DNA of 64,000 bases from Leptoclinus maculatus. Taxonomy: Eukaryota; Chordata; Actinopteri; Perciformes; Stichaeidae. Under the pieces are notes generated by a model that was given only the letters and a program-made list of their open reading frames with translations, searched no databases and had not been told where the DNA came from. Shown here one piece after another: positions 46,288 to 60,400 of the stretch. Position 1 is the stretch's first letter, and each line of letters opens with the position of its first letter. The stretch is taken from contig JAVDOI010000007.1 of the NCBI GenBank assembly GCA_032191485.1, positions 9,546,642 to 9,610,641 of the forward strand. Direction: 5' to 3'. The position numbers and the translations under genes were made by a program.

Positions 46288-49200
46288 CAAAGACAACAGG
46301 TAATCATCTTTCCTCCATGTTTTCATTATCTAAATGCCTGCCCTGCACTCTGTCTGCTAGGGTTGTAAGAAACAGGTCCTGGATGGAATCATCTGTTATT
46401 TTAAGGACCAAGATGTTCGCCAGGAAGAGGAGCAGAAACACGGAGAGTGAGTGGCTCATACACTGCAAGTGGAGCGTACTGTGTTCACTCTAAATCCTAC
46501 TGCCTACTTTCCATTACTGATTGTTGTCTTTCACGGTTTCTTCCTCAGGAGCCTGGATCTCGAGATTCAGTCCATTCCACAGGACCAGTTGAGGCATGTG
46601 GAGGGCACTGCTATCCTCCACATAGTCTTTGCCATACGACTCGACCATGAACTCGGGAGAGAGTTCCTTAAAATCTTTAAGGTTATGTATAACTCATCTG
46701 TTGGTTATTGAAGTTATTTTTTGAAAAATGTATTGTTTAATGAAGAGTTAGCCATAAATCTTTGAATTGCATTCCTACAGACGTCCTATGGGGATCTCTG
46801 CCCTTTCAGCGTTGCCCTGTTTCTCTCAGTGGCGCGCATCCAGCGTTATGAAGAGCAGGTGAGAAATCTGTACATTTTTCCCCCCCGACACTCATTGGAG
46901 TCTTCTTCATTTGATCTCTTCTGTACGTTTATCCTGTCTCTGGTTTGGTTAGGTGTTTGACCTCTTGAAGGGGGCGATCATCAAGAGCTTCAAGGATGAG
47001 CAGCTGCACCAGGGGTCCAAGTTCCTGCAGGACCTCCTGCCTGGGCACTGCAGTGTGGCTCAGATGATACTGGACACAGTCAAGAACAGGTCAGAGCAGT
47101 CAACCCGTTAACATAAGAACTTTGCATGTCTTGATATGATTCTCTTGGCCTACGTTATAACAATATGTGATCTTAGATTCACTGCTTCAGCACCTCTTGA
47201 ACACAATATTTGCAGTTGGTCATCTACACATGATTTCTACACTTCCGCCCTGTGCAGTGTGTTTGGTTGGGATCATGTGACCCAGGGGCTGGTGCAGCTG
47301 GGCTTCTTCCTTATGGATGCATTTGGACCCAAACCTGGACCATTTGGCAAGATCACAGAAGGGTCCGCCACCGTAGCCCGGACCCCCAATCAGCAGGCAT
47401 GCAAGCTGGGAGGACAGGTGCTTCTGCAGGGCTTTAAGGTATTTGATTTGATTGAATCAACAATGTAGATGACTGATAATTAACTACATCATCATTTTGT
47501 TTTCTCACGGAGGGATGTGTGTTTCTTCTACAACAGATGCACGAGCCCATCAGAGGCGAGATACTGGACCAGGTCTTGAATCGATTGGTCACAAAGACAG
47601 CCTCACCTGTCAATCATTACTTAGGTAATACAACCTTTAGATTTTAGCCCTAGCTTTGTGGTGTACACCAGCGTCTAATCACTCTCGTTAAAACTAGATT
47701 CTGACTTTTCTCTTTTCTTTTCTATGTTTCTGCATCATCAGATCTTTTCTCTGACATTGTGGTCTCGGCTCCCATGATCCTCCTGGAGTCGTCTTCCAAG
47801 GTGACGGAGACATTTGACCACCTGTCATACCTGCCTTTGACCACTGTTCAGGGTTTACTGAAAGCTATCCAGGTATCTAAACGGACACACACACACACAT
47901 ATACTGTATATTGTAGAGTTTGGTTAATCATTGTTCTCTGTTTTAATCTCCAGCCCTTGCTTAAAGTCAGTATGTCTTTGAAAGATGCTTTGATTCTAGT
48001 TCTCCGCAAGGCCATGTTTTCCAGGTGGGTACTGCTTTGCTTTGAATCAGATTAGCTTTATCAGTACAGTTTAACGAATCATGCTTTGGTAAACACATTT
48101 GAAACCTCAACTGTAACACACAAATAAAGATGTTTTCTCACACTGTTCTTCCCTCCATATGACTCTCTACAAGCCAACTGGACGGCAGGAAGTCTGCAGT
48201 GACTGGCTTCTTGTTGCTGCTGAAGAACTTCAAAGTGTTGGGCAGCTTGGCCTCAAGCCAGTGTAGCCAGGCGATCTCCTCGAGCCAGGTACAGTTCCAG
48301 TTAGACTGTACTGGGGGCGTGTGCAACTGGGCGGCTGGAAAAACATATATGCAGCTGTGACAATATGTGCAATTTTAAACATGGTCTGTTGTATAATAAC
48401 TGTCTGCCTGAACCCCTGAATAGATCCAAGTGGACGTTCACGCTCGCTACAACTCCGCTGCCAATGAAGCGTTCTGTCTGGAGATCCTCAGCAGCCTGCG
48501 TCGCTGCCTCGGCCAGCAGGCTGACGTGCGCCTCATGCTCTATGAGGTTAGACGTCTCTTTTACAGCTACATGCTGCTACAATTACTAACCATTTCTAAT
48601 AGCCTTGATAAGCTTAAACTTCTTTTACTCCACCTTTAGCATCCTGCTTACATATCATACATATCTTTCAAATGCAGACAAAATCCTTCAACATTTGAAG
48701 TATGATTCATCAGTGCAGCAGAGAACATTTAGTGTGTGGAAAGATGTTTTATACTGAGAATATATATACAAATCCTCAACTATTTCAGGGTTTCTACGAT
48801 GTCCTCCGTCGCAACTCTCAACTGGCAAGCTCCATCATGCAGACCCTCCTCTCGCAGGTATGTGTGTTTATCAGGTGCATGCTGGGTTGGGTATAATAGC
48901 CCGTTTGTCATGTTATCTATAAGATGGAGAGCTGTATGTTATGTCTTCGTATCCTCAGCTGAGGCGGTACTACGAGCCTGAACAAGACCTCCTGCCCCCG
49001 GTGAAACTGGAACCGAGCATCACAGCGCTCGGAGACCAAGTCTACCTCCAGGAGCCTCTGGTACTCTGTCTGCATTGTAGCACTTTTGTGACTGTGTTTT
49101 TTTTTTTTTTTGCTGCGTTAACGTCTTACTCTAAATAGCGTTTGTTCCACTTCAGGCCCATCTGGTGAGCTGTACTGTACATTGCCTGCTGTGGCTGCAG

Positions 49201-52200
49201 AACATGCGGCGATCGGCCAACCCCAACGCTGACGACAGCGATGAGGAGGAGGATGATGAAGGGGAGGGATACCAGTCTGAACTACAGACAATCCTAGAGA
49301 GCATGACAAGACGCATGATCAAGAGTGAACTGGAGGACTTTGAGCTGGTATGCATTCAAGACAAGTGCACAGCATACGCTGTGAAACACTGAACCAGATT
49401 ACATGGGGTTCAAAGGTCGTTAACTCTCCCACCTTCTGGTTAGCAGCAGGAGTAACTTTCCCATACACTTTATTGGTTTAGTTATGTGTGCCAGTGGCGT
49501 AGACAAGACTTTCAGTTTGGTCTGGTTGAAGATAATATGGGAATCCTAATGATATTTGCAAGCAGGAAGCAAATAAACACTTAAGAATGAACTGCTGAAC
49601 ATTTTCTTGAATTGTATATCACATACATCTTCCGTGCTCGTCCCTACTCTTGCCAGATAATGTTGTTCCACAGAAAGCATCGTCTTAAGCCGTGTACCGT
49701 CTGTGTGTGTTGATCAGGACAAGTCAGCGGAGTTCTCCACAGCATCCGGTGTTGGGGTTAAGAATAACATCTATGCTGTGCTGGTGATGGGAGTGTATGA
49801 GATCCTTATGGAGTACAACTTCATCAAAGCCAACTACAGGTAACAACCACTTCTCTTTGTATGGTCAACACCTCGTGTAGCTTGTTTGTGGTTAAAGTGA
49901 CGATTTGTGTGTTGCAGTAAAAGCTGCTTTCAGGAGCTCATGGAGCTGTTTAACCGCTACCACAAACTGGCCGAGATCCTGAAGGAGAAATCTGGAAAGA
50001 GTCGAGTGCCTTCAAACAAGAGTCCTCGCAGTTTACTGTCTTTGGGCTTCATTTCAACTCTCCTCACTGTGCTCTTCAGGTAAAGGCTTCGGGTCGCTAT
50101 GTTTACATGGATTACAGTTACACCTACTGGCTCTGTCCGAGGATACAGATCACAATATATACACTACATCTGGAAAACAGCTTTTAGAAATACTGTGTTA
50201 ATCGTTTTATTATTACATAGATTGAACACCTTGTATAGCATTTATCAAAAACAAACTTGACGAGTTAGAAATACCATGTTATCGAATGTGCACTGAATCA
50301 TGGGTAGTATTGGCAACACCAAAACTTTAGAAATAATTTCTAGAATGAAACACGACTGGATTGCAGAAAATAACAAAAAAATGCATTTCTTTTTGTTTTC
50401 TTTCTCAGGGACAGCACTCAAAGCAGAGAGGAGGCGCTCTCGGTGCTTCGCTCGAGTGGAGAATTTGTGCGCTACGCAGTAACTGTGGCTGTGCAGAAGA
50501 TCCAGCAGCTGGAGGAAACTGGACACACAGATGGACCAGACGGACAGAACGCAGACAGAACTTTCCGCTTCCTCTGTGACATGACAAGGTCGAAACCCCT
50601 TTAGCCTAAATAACGGCATCTAGTTAGACCGCGTGTCTGGTTTTTGTTGTCTATGACATTGTTTGACCGACGGAGAGATCTGTCCTTGCATAATCCAGTG
50701 TGCTGATGTGGCGTTACACCAACATCCCCAGCGTGGTGGAGGACGCGGGGAAGAAGGAGAAGCGCTCCAGCTTGTCCCTGCTGTGTCTGGAAGGTCTGCT
50801 CAGGATCTTCACCGCTTGTCAGCAGCGCTATCCAGACAGGATGGCCCAGCTCCTCTCCACCATGGGTTAGACACGCACAGTAAAAAAAAAAAAACGGTAG
50901 AAGCAGCGAGTCTGAACAGTACGCAGGAAGTCTTCACATTTTGTGTTTCTCGCAGACATCTCGGAGGACGATGCGGAGCCAGACGATGGCAACGTTACAG
51001 AGATGAACTTCTTTTACATCAGACAGTTTCAGGTACACCGATACAGAATTGATTTGGTTATTCTCTACGTATTTTAAAAGGTTACTTCCAAACAGTTATT
51101 TTCTGGTGGAGAAACTGTAAGTCACTCCTATCCGTTTGAGAAGCCTGGCTTTAAACATTACTTCACAGAATGTTGTACCGGGAGCCATTTTTCAGACAGA
51201 AATGTACTGAGCACTGTTCATTTTCTTTGCCCGTCAACAGAGGGCACTGTTCACACAGCTAAGTGGAGGCGAGGAAGAGTTTAACAGCAAGGAGGCTCAG
51301 CTGCTGGTCAGCATCTTGAGTGTGCTTTCACGCCAGCTAAAGCCCTCCTCCCAGCAGGTAGCTTGTACTCTTAAATGCACCTCACACAACAGCACAAGTA
51401 GCACCTGTTCCACTAACACGCGTCTTCATCTACAGTTTGTACAGATGATCAAGTGGACTGTGAAAATCTGCAAGGAGACCAGTTTCGGTGAGCGACCGTT
51501 TTACTTAATCTTTGCGTCTATGTACAGTACGGTGTGTTCTGAGATCGGTTTGTTTCTCTCATTTAGAGGATTCTGCTTTCTCCAAGAGCCTGCTCTCGCT
51601 TCTCTTCAACCTGCATGTTCTCTATAAGAGTCCTGTAAGACTGTTGCTGGAACTGTGCCAAGACATCCACAGCCAACTGGGAGATATCGATCCGGTACAA
51701 TTACAGAGCACTAGCATTTAGAACTTTATAGCCATTACATTTTGGCAAATTGGGCAACATATCTAAATCACTGTTTTGCTATTGTACCTTTTTTTACATT
51801 CTACAATATGTTGCAGGGGCCTCCTGGTACCTGGGTCAGAAATGAACATGTCACTTTTTATTCTTTTCTGTATGGTCAGAATGTGGAGGTGGAAAAACAG
51901 TCTCACTTTGCCATCGTCAACATGAAGACTGCAACCACTGGAGCGGTGAGCGTCGTCTCTTACAAGCGGAAGCTCCCGATTTGCCGTGTCATCAATATCT
52001 CAGAATCTGTTTTGCGCAGTGTGCTCCCCCATCTTCATCATTTTTAATCTCCTGCCCCCAGCTGCTGGTCCTGTCTCAGGTTGACAGAGTGCTTGATGAA
52101 GTGGACTGGCTGATCGCCAGGAAGAAAAGCCAGACATCCTCTGACAGATCGGGTTCTGGTAAGAAGCCTTTTCACACCGATGCTCTGTTGGATTAATGTT

Positions 52201-53762
52201 GAGAGGGAAAGGGATGCATCTCGGCGAGGGAATGTGTAATAAAACTTCTGTGACGTCGCATTCTTGGCGTGTAGGCGAGGCCATCCAGACTGCAGGCCAG
52301 CAGGATCCAATAGAGAAGGCAGTGACGCTGCAGCTCGGGACTCTTTTGACAGCTTTGAATGAGCTGGTCCAGACGGCGCTGCTGCCGGGCACCTGCACCA
52401 TCACACTGCTCAGAGAACTGAGTCGCACGTACACCACCCTCACCACGCTGGTCAAATATGTACGCATTGTGTCCCCTCTATGATCTCTGTCTGAATGGAA
52501 CGTTTTTTTCCAGTGAGACATTAATTTCTTTCCTCCATGTGTCGTTTTAGTACATCCAGGTGTGCGCCAGCCAGCAAGGTGCACTGCCGGCACGCATTGA
52601 GAAGCTGGTGAGTCTGGAGGTGTTGTTTCTCTTGTTTTAATCTTCTAATACTTCTGTTGTCATGTTGGCTAATCAAGTTTTGTTTTTTTCTGTGCAGGTC
52701 AAACTGTCGGGCTCCCACCTAACGCCGCAGTGCTACTCTTTCATCACACACGCACAGGTAAAGCACTGTTGTAGATTAGTCCCCCGGCAAAGCTTCAGGT
52801 TTTCAGACAAACGATAATCTGTCGTTATGATTGCGCTGGAGTTCTTCAGTTATGGTTTACGGCAACGTCGGCTTCACGAGGGACTGTTGATGTTTTGAAA
52901 ACATTGTGTTTCCTTTATTAAGAGTGGAGAATTCAGTGGTGGAGGTGCAGATGACAAGAAGAAAAAGAAAAGAAATGACGGGAACATTGCTGGCTCTGTA
53001 AGGTTTTTCATCTTCTTGTTAATCATTTACACATTCTATAATATATCAATAATCATGTATAGATACACTGTACAAATAAAAACTATTGCGCCTCAAACAA
53101 ATCCAATTTTAAATGAATCCATTCAGAATTTAAATCCGTTTTTTTATTTTTTATTTTCTTTGAAGGCAAAGCTTCTGCGTGAGACGAAAGCCGTCCCTAA
53201 CGTGATCTTCAGTATTGAGCAGTATGAAAAATACCTCATCACACTCTCAAAGAAATCAAAGGTATGTGTGAACAAGATTGCTTGAGGTAGTTGACAAAAT
53301 ACAATAAAGAGAGTTGTAAAACAGACCATCGAGCAAAACGCACAAAGCTCGCTAAACACCTGTAGTGCTGCGTTAACAATTAGGCCACTCGTACAACAGT
53401 GTTTCACCAACACCTGTGTGTGTGTCTGTCTGTCCAGGTTAACCTGATGCAGTACATGAAGCAGAGCACCTCAAGAGATTTCCGCATCAACCGTGCTACT
53501 CTGGACGCAGCCCTGCAAGAGCAGGATGACAGTCAGGAGGTAAGTGCAATCTCGTACTGTAACTAGCAGCTCTCTGTCTTTCTTACACATTCCTTTACCT
53601 GATCACAGTCAGTAAAGCAGAATGTTCCCGTTTCCCCCACGTGTGATGTTTTGAACACTCTGAGATCTTATAGTCCGTTCCTTCTTTCGATCCTTTCAGA
53701 CCAATGAGTCACAGGATGCAGCGGAGACCCATGAACCCCATCAGAAGAAGAGGAAACAGTGA
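44756..53762 (+). CDS. fanci: Fanconi anemia group I protein (FANCI)
   Basis: About 37 coding exons run from MDKIVILSDGDSNDELQ (first exon 44756-44836) to a basic tail HQKKRKQ and TGA at 53760-53762. Conserved blocks follow the vertebrate order: ELQFVVEKVLRMFTKLDLQ, EIPPLVYQLLLL, WDHVTQGLVQLGF, QPLLKVSMSLKDALILVLRK, LLLLKNFKVLG, QQADVRLMLYEGFYDVLRR, SRTYTTLTTLVKYY, KLSGSHLTPQCYSFI and ETKAVPNVIFSIEQYEKYL. FANCI pairs with FANCD2 in the ID2 clamp on DNA at interstrand crosslinks. The mono-ubiquitinated lysine is present (DGRKSAVTGF, AAG 48190-48192). It is followed by the SQ cluster phosphorylated by ATR (SSQCSQ...SSSQ), so the regulatory switch is preserved. All exons I read are open. One splice donor (46252) is the start of a GT repeat. 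Confidence 0.98.
46252..46286. repeat. (GT)n microsatellite at a fanci splice donor
   Basis: The tract begins with the GT of the intron after fanci exon 7 (CAAAG|GTGTGT) and continues for about 35 bp. Confidence 0.97.
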
Positions 53763-54052
53763 GCCGAGACTCCCGTCGTGTGAATCACGCATCTCCAGAT
53801 TCTCCACGGATCTTGAACTTGACCTGCTGTTAAACAGCCTCCTGGCAGTTGTGTGTTTGAACTGCACACCGTGCTATCTTCCTTTATTCAGAGAGCCTTT
53901 CGTGATGTCGATTATTTGGTACATGTCCAATGCCTCACCTGTGGAAAGTTTGCACAAAGTTTGTTTAACACTCTGGTTGTGTTCCTAGAGTTCACTTTAT
54001 TTAGTAACAAACGTATTTCTAAACATGTTAATTGTGGCAGTTTCCAGCAGCC

Positions 54053-54058
54053 ACATTA
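54053..54058 (+). terminator. fanci: fanci polyadenylation signal (ATTAAA)
   Basis: ATTAAA lies about 290 bp after the fanci stop codon, with no better AATAAA before it. It gives a compact 3' UTR ending only a few hundred bases from the end of convergent polg. Confidence 0.5.
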
Positions 54059-54477
54059 AAGATAGTAGAGTTATAACTACATATAGTAATATTAAAGATG
54101 GCTCTACTTTATCAGTTATTTAATTCACAAAGGAAAGAGGTGGATATATGGTTACATAAATGCTTTGTGTCAAGTGCTGTTTTGTTTTAAAATGAATATT
54201 TTCTTTCTTATTCTATTTACAGTTTTCTTTTATTACGTCTTGAATGGAATTTTACCAAGGCTGGCAGGTATCAGGAGTTGAGCTGTTGACATGTTCATGT
54301 GCTCTAATTTGTAATTAATTCCCTTAAATGAATATCTACATAGTACGTCATGTCAGTAAGTAATGTACACAAAAATATTTCTTTGATACCTGCAGGTATT
54401 TGATCCTCAACTTACCCTGCTGTCTTTTTTCAAGCACATTGTTTATACAACACATTTGAAAAATACCTATAATATAA

Positions 54478-57400
54478 TTAGGTTGATGATGGTGTGCAGG
54501 ACTCACCGGGTGGTAGGTTGTATCTTCTTTCCAGACCTGTGGGGTTGGAGGGCGTCACACAGTCCATGGTGACCTCCTTCCTCAGACACTGGTCGATGTC
54601 AACGGCACTGAAGAAAGCTACTGACTGGGGAAGGTCCTGCAAGCCTAACGCATGGGCGAACACACTCCTGCAGGAGACACAAGCTCACGCTCAGTAAAAA
54701 GCTGCAAAGGTTTATTGGCCTATTCCGTGATAGAAGTTCTGACGGGGAAGAATAAAACGCTGAGCAGACCTCGTAAGCAGGTTCGTGATCTGGAGTGCCA
54801 GCGCTGCTCGGTAACGGTCTTCGCTTCCGACGAGGTACCGCACCTCATCGTGGATGCTGATGCAGAAACGGCCGTCGATGTCGTGCTCCTCGAAGAGCCA
54901 CTTCATGGCCACCAGCATCAGGTGTAGGTAGTCCACTGCAGAGCTCTGGACCACCCAGTTCACTCTGCTCGTGATGAACTGACAAAGAAAATATGGCACC
55001 ATCTTAATTTAAACCTTATCCTGTTAGAGCTTTTGAGAAATGTGTATGTAATTCATTTTTTAGGGTAAAAAAAACAGCCATTTCCATGCAAAACATTTCT
55101 TCTTAAGGGGGGTTTGGCTGTTCATGGTGGTTGAATACCACCCATGTTGGTTAGATTTATGCCTCACCTCATCCTTAACTGCCATGGGCTCCAGCGCTCT
55201 GCTAATCCTGCAGCCTAGAACGGGAGTGGCCGGCTGGGCCGAATGAGCAACACTCTCCAGCTTGTTGAACATGTGTGACTCCGTACCTCCAGCCCACAGA
55301 CGTTTGTCGACCATATTCCACCTCTTCCGCCGCGAGCTGAGGGGTATAAAGGAGGGAAATGAAGGAACAGAGCAACTGAGGCGGCATGGGAGAATATATT
55401 GTGAAACTAAAAGCGCTTGTAGACGTCCATGTGATGTTGTACTTGCTCCCTCACCACTGTGAGGCCAGTCTAGTGATCCTCCGCAACTCCTGCAGCGTGA
55501 CACTTCCATCTTCTTCCTTCTCCACCTCTATATCCAGTTCATTGACCAGCCACTCGCCCTCCTCTGACAACTGGTATCTGATACAAAACACAAACGTGTA
55601 GCACTAGAGCTTGACTTAATCACCTTTCCACAAACAACTAACCCGACCACACAACTACTCAGCGTACCTGCGTATGCCCTTTGTCAAGGCGTACATCTGC
55701 TTGGCCTTACTGGCAGCTTCTTCCTGACCGAGGCGGTGGTTGAACTGCAATAGCAGCCTCTCGGCAAAGGGTTGTCCCGCACCATAAATGCGTCCATAGT
55801 TGAACACCTTGGCATGCTCTCGGCTGATGCCCACAGTGTCAGCGGTGCGGCTGTGCAGGTCAGTGCCCTGACTCTTCTTTCCCTGAAGGGTCATCCAGCC
55901 AAACGCCGTACAACCTGAACCCAGCAGAGGCATAAGATGAACACAGTTAACATCAGGTGCTGCTTGTTGAAACTAGAACAGATTTAAAAAAGATGAATTG
56001 CCTTCTACAACTTTAATAACATGGTGTCAAGGTCAGAACTAGACAAGATATCAAATAGGGATACATCTCACCATGCATGCCAGCAAAGTGAGCCTCTCCA
56101 AGCACAGCAGCAATCCACAACTCTTGAGAGTCAACGTCTGCTCCCACCAGGTGATATCCAGGTGGTACCTGCACCATGGCCTTCAGCTCACTGCCTACCC
56201 GGTCCCGCTATGGACACAAAAAACAAACAGTTCATGCAAAACAACATTTCTCTCAAACGCTACGCTCAGACTTGCGTTCCTCTTTGTCGGCTCTGCTTCT
56301 TACCCGTGCATTACTGGCAGTCAGCCACGTTGGCTCCACAGCCCTGCGTGTTACCGTTCCAGCGGTGACGACTTGAGGTAATATGGCACCATACTGGCCT
56401 TCTTCATCAAACTCTTTGTGTCTTTTGGAGACAGAAAGGTTGTTAAATAAACAGCAACGATGAATGGCTGATGAATAAATGGAGGATATGTATTGGTATA
56501 CCAGACAAACCTGCTGACAATACGAGGAAGCTCCCCCTTTCTCAGCCACAGCACCATCTGAGAACTACAGAAACACAGTGAGAAATCCTGTATTCACCAC
56601 CTTTATGACAAACAGATGAATAACTATGGTGGAAACTGAGAGGTACCTTATGCGTTTATGGGCATTCCTCCAGAAGGACACCATTTTGTTGATCTCCAGA
56701 GCTCGTGTAGCGTTGGTTCCACCATGTCCAGCCCTGAGAGTGCCATCCTCCATCTTGGACAGGAAGTCTTTTGAAAAAGGGCTGCCAACATTGTTGTGAT
56801 TACCATCCTGAAACACACACTTTCAGTGAGACCACGAAAGCAATTCAACGAAGTGACAATATGCCAATGATGGTTATTCAGAACGCTCTTGGGTAAACAG
56901 TGAAACTTCACCTTATGAGGTAATTTGAAAAACCAGCACCCTGGGATATCGACATCGTTGTAGGGACCATTTCCGTGGTGATAATGGCAGTGACTCTCCT
57001 CTGGGGCATAATGTGGATCTTGAGACTGTTGTTGATACAGAATGCAAACTATATCATACAACAAACCACAATAACTAATGTTCATCTTCTGCACAGTGAA
57101 ACAAAAAGCATGTAGAATGAACCACAACATGTTAGACCACATAGTGCTGTTCCATATTAACGAGGCTATAATAGGAATTAAAATGTAGAACACTGAACTG
57201 CAATACAGTACTAAAAGTGTTCATGTTACAAAGTCATAAAGCACCTGTAAATGACAGTGACCATTTCACTCACCCTGTTTTTCTTACTCTCCCCATTTCT
57301 CATCATTCTGACTCCGTTTTCCTCGGTCAGACTCTCCAAGGACCCTAACTCCTCCACCTGAAGATGAGGTCAAGAAACACACAACCATGTCATGATATAT

Positions 57401-60400
57401 GTTGTCATTCCAGAGCCCCTGGGCCTGATCAATGATCCGAAGCAGCGCTAGTTAAACACCAATGAAAAGGTCGGTTTCTTGTAAACGCTTCAAGAAGCGT
57501 ACGCACCTTTGCCCACACTGTGCTGTCCGTCCACACGAGGTCATCTGAAGGGTTGCAGTCCAGATATTCAGGCCGCACTTTGCTGTTCTGCTCACAATAC
57601 TCTTTGTAAACACTCTCGATAGCTCTGTGGGACGGGACAGAACAATGCCTAAACAAACACGTCCTATGTCGTGACAATCTTGTCTTGATGACTCAAGCAC
57701 AGTGTATTAAGTACCTGTGTGGGCACACAGGCCCTGTACTCTCCTCTTCAGGTACCAGGTTGTCTCTGCGTCCAGGAACCAGGTAGCCCCACCCATGTTT
57801 CTCCGAGTAATGCAGGGGGAAACCGTCCCACGTCAGACCCATCAGCTTAGGAGTTACTCTCATCTGTAGACTGATGAGGTTAGCTCCAGGTGACCAGCTG
57901 TCCTCCTCAGACATCTTCTCACACAGCTTACGATACCACCTGAAGGACACAGTAAGGGGGGGTGAAGGCCTGACTGACTATGTCAGTGGAAATTGAAAGA
58001 TAATGATTATCAGATGGCTTTGCTGTGCTTGGGAGGGACCTTACTTACCCTGGATGTCCAGGCAGATGTTGCCTTCTTTTAGGAAGTCGACTCACCGTTT
58101 CCTTCAGCTTCTCCACAGCCAGCCTGCTGGGGCAAGGGCCTGCCATCTCCTCTTCAGAGGGTGGACCTGGGTCTAATATCACAAGAACTCAAACTCCATC
58201 TCTGTTATCTCATACCTCTTTTGCAGATTATAACATTTGCTTTGTAAATGTGGTTCCGGATCCGAGTACACAGTATACCTTCATCGCAGTCTGGAAGAGG
58301 AGTAGCAACTTTTGTTTCGACTGCTTTTTTCTTCTTGCTGGCTGCTACCTTCTTCAGTTTAAACTCCTGCACATCCCACTCAAGATCCCAAAGCCAGGGG
58401 TCATCTTTGTACCTTAAGAAAATAAGAACATAAAACCTAGGTCCATTGATGTACAATGTGGATGTTTTTATACAAAGCACTTTAATTAAGGCACCTGGCC
58501 CTTGGGAGTTATGGAACTACAGATTATGCATGAATCTATAATGCTTTTTCACTCATCACACACTGAACTAATGTGCTGCAGTCAGAGACATGGTGATAAA
58601 TAGGTGCTCTTCTCACCGGTCATCCTGCAGCAGCTGGCAGGCATCGTCCGCTAGAGTCATCAGAGACTTCTTCATCTCTCTCTGGAGCTCTTCGTAAACG
58701 TCCTGAGAATCTTCCAGGTAACGCCCCCAGTTTTGATTGACAGGAAGGTAGCTCACGCCCATCTCCAGCATTCCTGCAAACGTCACTGGATGAGGGCACC
58801 TTGTTAAAGATAAAAGAGATGGACTCATTATGCGGCATTGTGTACGAAGCAATGTCATACTGGCTAGAAAATCAATAGCTATACAAGGAAATGTATAAAA
58901 GAAAAGTGTTTGTGGGTTGGGATTAACTGACCTCTCCATGAAGAGCGGAAGCTGTTCTGTGAAGACTTGATGCGTGGCTTCGACGTCCATGGCGCAGTAC
59001 TGCATTAACTCCTGAAGAGGTCAGCAAAGCCATATGCATTTGTCAGTACTTCATGATGAACGCAAGTCATTTGGGAGTCTTTAATATACCGTCTATAAAT
59101 AAACTTGGCCTATAACAGACAACAGACAATTTGAAGCAGGATTTGTCATGAACATCTGACCTGGAAGTTGTTCCGGACATCCGTCATGCTGCCCTTCACA
59201 AACGTCTCTCTGGCCTCTTTCTGCAGTGGCGGCCCTCCCACGTACAGAGCATGGACATCAGCCAGGTTATTAATGCTGCTAATATTAACCCAGTCCCAGG
59301 AGCCAATCTACACACAAAAACATCACGTTGAGTTTTGCTGATGACAAAAGTCAGATCCTGACACTTTCAACAAAAGAAAAGCTGCAACATTACCACAAAT
59401 AATGCATGTTGTAGCTGAAATGTGGTGGACACAAACCATTGGACCCTCCCTTTTCTGTCCAGCTTTTTTCATGTGGTCCTTGACCTCCTGAAGACCCCTC
59501 TTTTTGCCCATCTTGTTCGCCATCCACAGTGTGCGCTGGAACCCGGTCAGCCCAGAGATGGCCATGTGAAGGCTCATTGTGTCCATGAAGCGTACCTTAG
59601 AACCCTTTAGGGAAGAAAACACTTATATTTCTGGAGTGTACATACATTCACTTGTATGTCATACACAGGCAGGTACATGCTACTCATAATCAAATCATAC
59701 AATAAAGATGCAAACAGAAAGAAAAAAAGGGACAGCTAAGAAAGCTAAGTTGGTACCGAGCAAGGAAACAAGGACAAAACACAGCACCCTCTGAATACTG
59801 ACCTTTAGTAAGTATTGCTCCTTAATGTAAGATCGGTCAAAACTGACATTATGGCCTACTATGAGCCTCTCCTTCCACTGGCCCCCTGGTGGGCGGGCAG
59901 AGTTGATAGGCGTCTCCAAGGGGATGAGGTCAGCGAGGGTCAGCTGGTTTGACCAGGAGTACCTCTCTTCTATTAGGCGCTTACTGCACCAGGAGTACCT
60001 GGAATGAAAGAAAAGCATACTCATTTGGGAAAATTATAATGTGACTATTGGCCCATTTACACCAGCATCCCATTTTTACTGGAAAAACACGAGTTTCCAT
60101 CCTCAAAACAACTCGACCCACAGCACACCACCGCAGTGACGCTAATCAATCCTGCCAATGAACAGTTTAATGCGTTTCGGGGCATTTCTCCCCTTTGCAC
60201 GACCTTTATATTCCTTGCTTGTTCCTCACCAGTTAGTGGGAGACACAGCAGCAGCCAGTGTGGGACACCGTCCCTCTGTAACGCACACCTCCACATCGAA
60301 CACCAGTGCCGACTCCTCTGGGAAATCAACCTTCTGACTCTCCCCGTTGGGCCCATAGCGTGTCCATCCAACCTCCCAGCGCCATTCCTGCGGCATGGGA

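Noticed and set aside
54652..54927. Plus-strand frame in polg
   Set aside because: It is the antisense of the polg motif C exon, which matches the family on the minus strand.
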